A stretch of 45,437 nucleotides of DNA from Selaginella moellendorffii. Lineage: Eukaryota; Streptophyta; Lycopodiopsida; Selaginellales; Selaginellaceae. Below, in pieces: positions 43,143-45,437 of the stretch; within the stretch, counting starts at the first letter, position 1, and each line of letters begins with the position of its first letter. Location of the stretch: NCBI RefSeq assembly GCF_000143415.4, contig NW_003314305.1, forward strand, positions 979,100-1,024,536, in the 5' to 3' direction. The notes below the pieces were generated by a model that was given only the letters and a program-made list of their open reading frames with translations, was not told the origin of the DNA and searched no databases. The position numbers were made by a program, and so were the translations under genes.

Positions 43143-43463
43143 CAACTCAAATGCTATCTAGAGCCACACAAGAGCAAATGTTAGCATCGCTGCTTACTAG
43201 GTCAAGCGCACTCTCAATTAGGTAGAGTGATTTCGTCTTCACACCACTGCTATAAACCATTGATTCCACTTATGCACCGTGAATGTAAAATTGGGCACCT
43301 TTATTAACACTACATTAAGTCTCCCAGTCGCCTAACATTGAGTGTTTTTCCCATAAATCACCATGGACAACAAAAATGCCTAGGCAAGATGAGTATGTGG
43401 AGGAGCTGGATTATGGCTAAGTAAAGGTATCTAGTGAGCTTGTGCTTTCTCCCTATAACAAGT
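43143..43463 (+). other. Micro-inversion (about 320 bp) in the extra ORF
   Basis: This segment runs in the same direction as 29,750-30,100 (AACTCAAATGCTA, ATGCCTAGGCAAGATGAGTA, GTGCTTTCTCCCTAT), while the sequences on both sides are in the opposite direction relative to their counterparts at 29,640-29,750 and 30,100-30,240. Flipping it restores the order seen in the other copy. It holds the ORF start MPRQDEYVEELDYG, now on the wrong strand and followed by a stop. Confidence 0.85.
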
Positions 43464-44330
43464 GTACATTACTTTAGAGTTAAGCCTGGAGTGTTGGCAC
43501 ATCTTGGCAAAGGTGTAAGTATAAAATGAATGAGAGGGAAAAAGTGAAAGAGAAAAAGAAACTTCCTAGTTACCTCCAAATTACCTAAGTTGCCATGCCT
43601 TACTACGCTAGCCTTAAACTTTGTCCTCTTGCATTTTTTTGCTTTTGTATGCAAATATATTATGGAAATTTATTTTCCTTATTATCCTAGTAATCTCTAC
43701 TCATTAATCCTCATGGTTTGTTAGTAGAGTTTATAAAATAGAGTAAGAAAAATGTAGGTATTACTCTTAGAGTATCTGCCCCTTCTTTTCTTTTCCTCTA
43801 AATATTGCTTAGAGAAAATTTCTATAGACCATACTAGCAAGATTTTGAAGGAAGGCCCTCTCTAGAGAAAGAAATATTTGTCCAATGTATCTCTTGATTT
43901 CTTTCTTTAGAACTTCCCCATCATAGAAAACACTCAGATATATGAGGGTTTCTCTAGTATAAAGATGAATCTTTCCCAAAAGACATGTATTTTCCTTGTA
44001 CTCTAAATGAACAGATCCATGTCTAAGCTTATTAGGAAAAATTACTCCTTTTATCCAATTCCATTGATCTAGCTCTATAGAGAGATAAAAAATCTTAAAA
44101 ATAAAATCCTAAATGATCTTAATATCCCCTCTATCCATTTTGAAAGCCAATTTATAGGACTATAATTGAAGAACCAATCTGCCTTTTTATGGTTCTACAA
44201 AGTTTGATGTCGTTTTGTAAAAATTTTCTAGACACCTATTTTTTATTCAATTAACCATTGTATCTATGCACTTAATCATCACAATGAATATTTGCAAGGG
44301 CTTCATCTATGAGCTTATCTATAGTTTTGT
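43464..44330 (-). pseudogene. Family B post-integrase region, second copy
   Basis: It matches 28,160-28,720 and 29,420-29,740 in reverse, without the LTR-A found there. It includes CTTTTCTTTTCCTC (43,792-43,805), complement of the purine tract GAGGAAAAGAAAAG. Coding traces after integrase are heavily interrupted and unassigned. Confidence 0.6.
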
Positions 44331-44339
44331 ACCCTAAGA

Positions 44340-45437
44340 TATAGACAATGTTTATGTTTATATCTTCATGGTACTTCTTTAAACAATTTAAATTTACTAT
44401 TGCAGTATCGTCCCTGTTTAAGGTGTCTACTTTAGCCACTCATAGAGTTGATATCTTAGACAAAATAAATGGACCATTCCATTTTCTCTTGAATTTATTT
44501 CCAAGAGTATCTATTTTGTCTTGATACCAAAAAACCTTATCTTTTGGTTTAAACTTATAAGAGATTTTCAATTGTCAGTCATGTCTAACCTTTCTAGCTC
44601 TTTGAATTGCCTAGATTGCTTTAAACTTAAATTTGTTTAAGCTTTCTATTTTGGTAAGTCTTTGCTTAAGAGTTTCTTTTTCATCTAAGCTATTTTTAAT
44701 TACAATACGCAAAGAAGGAATTATAAATTCTATATGCATTAAAACTTTCTGACCATAGGTAAAACAAAATGGTGTCATGCATGTGAATACTTTATATGTA
44801 ATTATATAAGCCTATAAAGCATCTAGGATTCTCTTATCCCAGTTTTTTTTATTATCCTTTATAATCTTTTTCAAGATATTTTTAAGCACTTTATTAGTAG
44901 ATTCAACCTAACTATTCACTTGCGGGTAATATGGCATGAACTTTTTATGCTTAAGAATGGATTTTTGTATAAGAAAATTTATTGTTTCATTGATGAAGTG
45001 GGTGTCTCTATTTATAATGATTTCCTTAGGCAAACCAAATTTTACAATGATGTTTTTTATAAAGGAATTTGGCAATATTAGCAGTTGGGGCCTATTTTAT
45101 AGACATAGCTTTTGCCCATTTAGTCATATAATCAATAGAGACTAAAATGTATTTGTTCCTCTTACTGCTTGTCACTATAAGATCTATAAAATCCAATCCT
45201 CATTTATGAAATGCTTCATATGGATAGGTGGGATTTAGTTTGTGAATTTACTTTTTAAGTAGTAGTTTATGCCTTTGACAAATGTCACAATTTTTGTAGA
45301 AAATTGCTGTATCTTTCCAAAATATAGGCTATCATAGCTTTGCTTGTAAGATTTTCTTTATAGTGATTTACAGTCAAGAATAGAGTTGCTGAAGGTCCCA
45401 AATGGGTATACGCGATCCTTCTTTCCCCTTTTCTTTT
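44340..45437 (-). pseudogene. Family B integrase relic, running off the window
   Basis: Minus-strand frames give an HHCC-linker piece (CDICQRHKLLLKK, about 45,290), catalytic core with GLDFIDLIVTSSKRNKYILV and SIDYMTKWAKA (45,220-45,110), MPYYPQ (about 44,930), STNKVLKNILKKIIKDNKKN (44,905-44,840), MTPFCFTYGQKV and IEFIIPSLRI (about 44,780-44,710), and a C-terminal part with KPKDKVFWYQDK and KFKRKWNGPFILSKI (44,560-44,460). Integrase inserts the cDNA copy into host DNA. Stops and shifts inactivate this copy. Block order and wording fit the Tat/Athila branch of Ty3/Gypsy. RT and gag would lie beyond the right edge. Confidence 0.9.

Overview
This window looks like intergenic DNA from a vascular plant, built almost entirely of old, nested LTR retrotransposons. 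Three signs point to a plant: Cassandra-type miniature retrotransposons carrying a 5S rRNA-like stretch, initiator-tRNA(Met) primer sites (TTGGTAT-type), and Ty3/Gypsy gag-pol remnants of plant type. No prokaryotic features are visible and I found no intact host gene. Almost every coding stretch is broken by stops, frameshifts, deletions or inversions. I cannot name the species; the density of degraded nested elements suggests a large, repeat-rich genome. Family letters A-F are local labels of mine.

1-10.8 kb: a fragment of an LTR-A copy and a Ty3/Gypsy RT/RNase H relic (278-850), then a multi-level nest. An outer family D 3' LTR on the minus strand (1061-1847 and 9435-10082) is split by a family E LTR (1848-2886 and 9373-9434). 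That LTR is split by a whole minus-strand D element (2887-9372, duplication ccgtg/tcgtg). The inner element holds a Cassandra solo LTR (5390-5562), a second E LTR (7459-8243) and a 162-bp mini-LTR of family C (9085-9246).

10.8-15.5 kb: AT-rich DNA with a decayed minus-strand transposon-like protein gene (about 11.45-14.27 kb, DUF7869-like core), interrupted by a 329-base assembly gap, followed by short subterminal-type repeats and about 0.5 kb of unassigned DNA.

15.56-38.5 kb: a rearranged locus of a large Ty3/Gypsy family (B, minus strand). It has LTR-type ends at 15562 and 38015, a Tat/Ogre-like primer site near 38.0 kb, a long leader, gag, RT, integrase and an extra ORF after integrase. 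The gag-to-extra-ORF block (about 26,636-30,772) is inverted. Insertions into this locus are: a complete non-coding LTR element A (15913-23184, duplication gtatt), a 407-bp C element (23612-24018), two solo LTR-A copies (28724-29419, 35583-36726), a complete Cassandra (31308-31900, duplication gaaat), a solo LTR-D (31927-33603, duplication cttgt) and a Cassandra solo LTR (35173-35367, duplication cttat).

38.5-45.4 kb: a truncated minus-strand Ty3/Gypsy element F (gag, protease, start of RT; tRNA-Met primer site at 40196), then another minus-strand copy of B (3' LTR, extra ORF with a 320-bp micro-inversion, integrase) running off the right edge.

The genes do not form a host pathway. Their layout records successive insertion, LTR-LTR recombination and inversion. 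Paralogous copies inside the window supply empty sites that confirm several insertions. The least familiar items are family C, the non-coding element A, the LTR core shared by A, D and E, and the extra ORF of family B.
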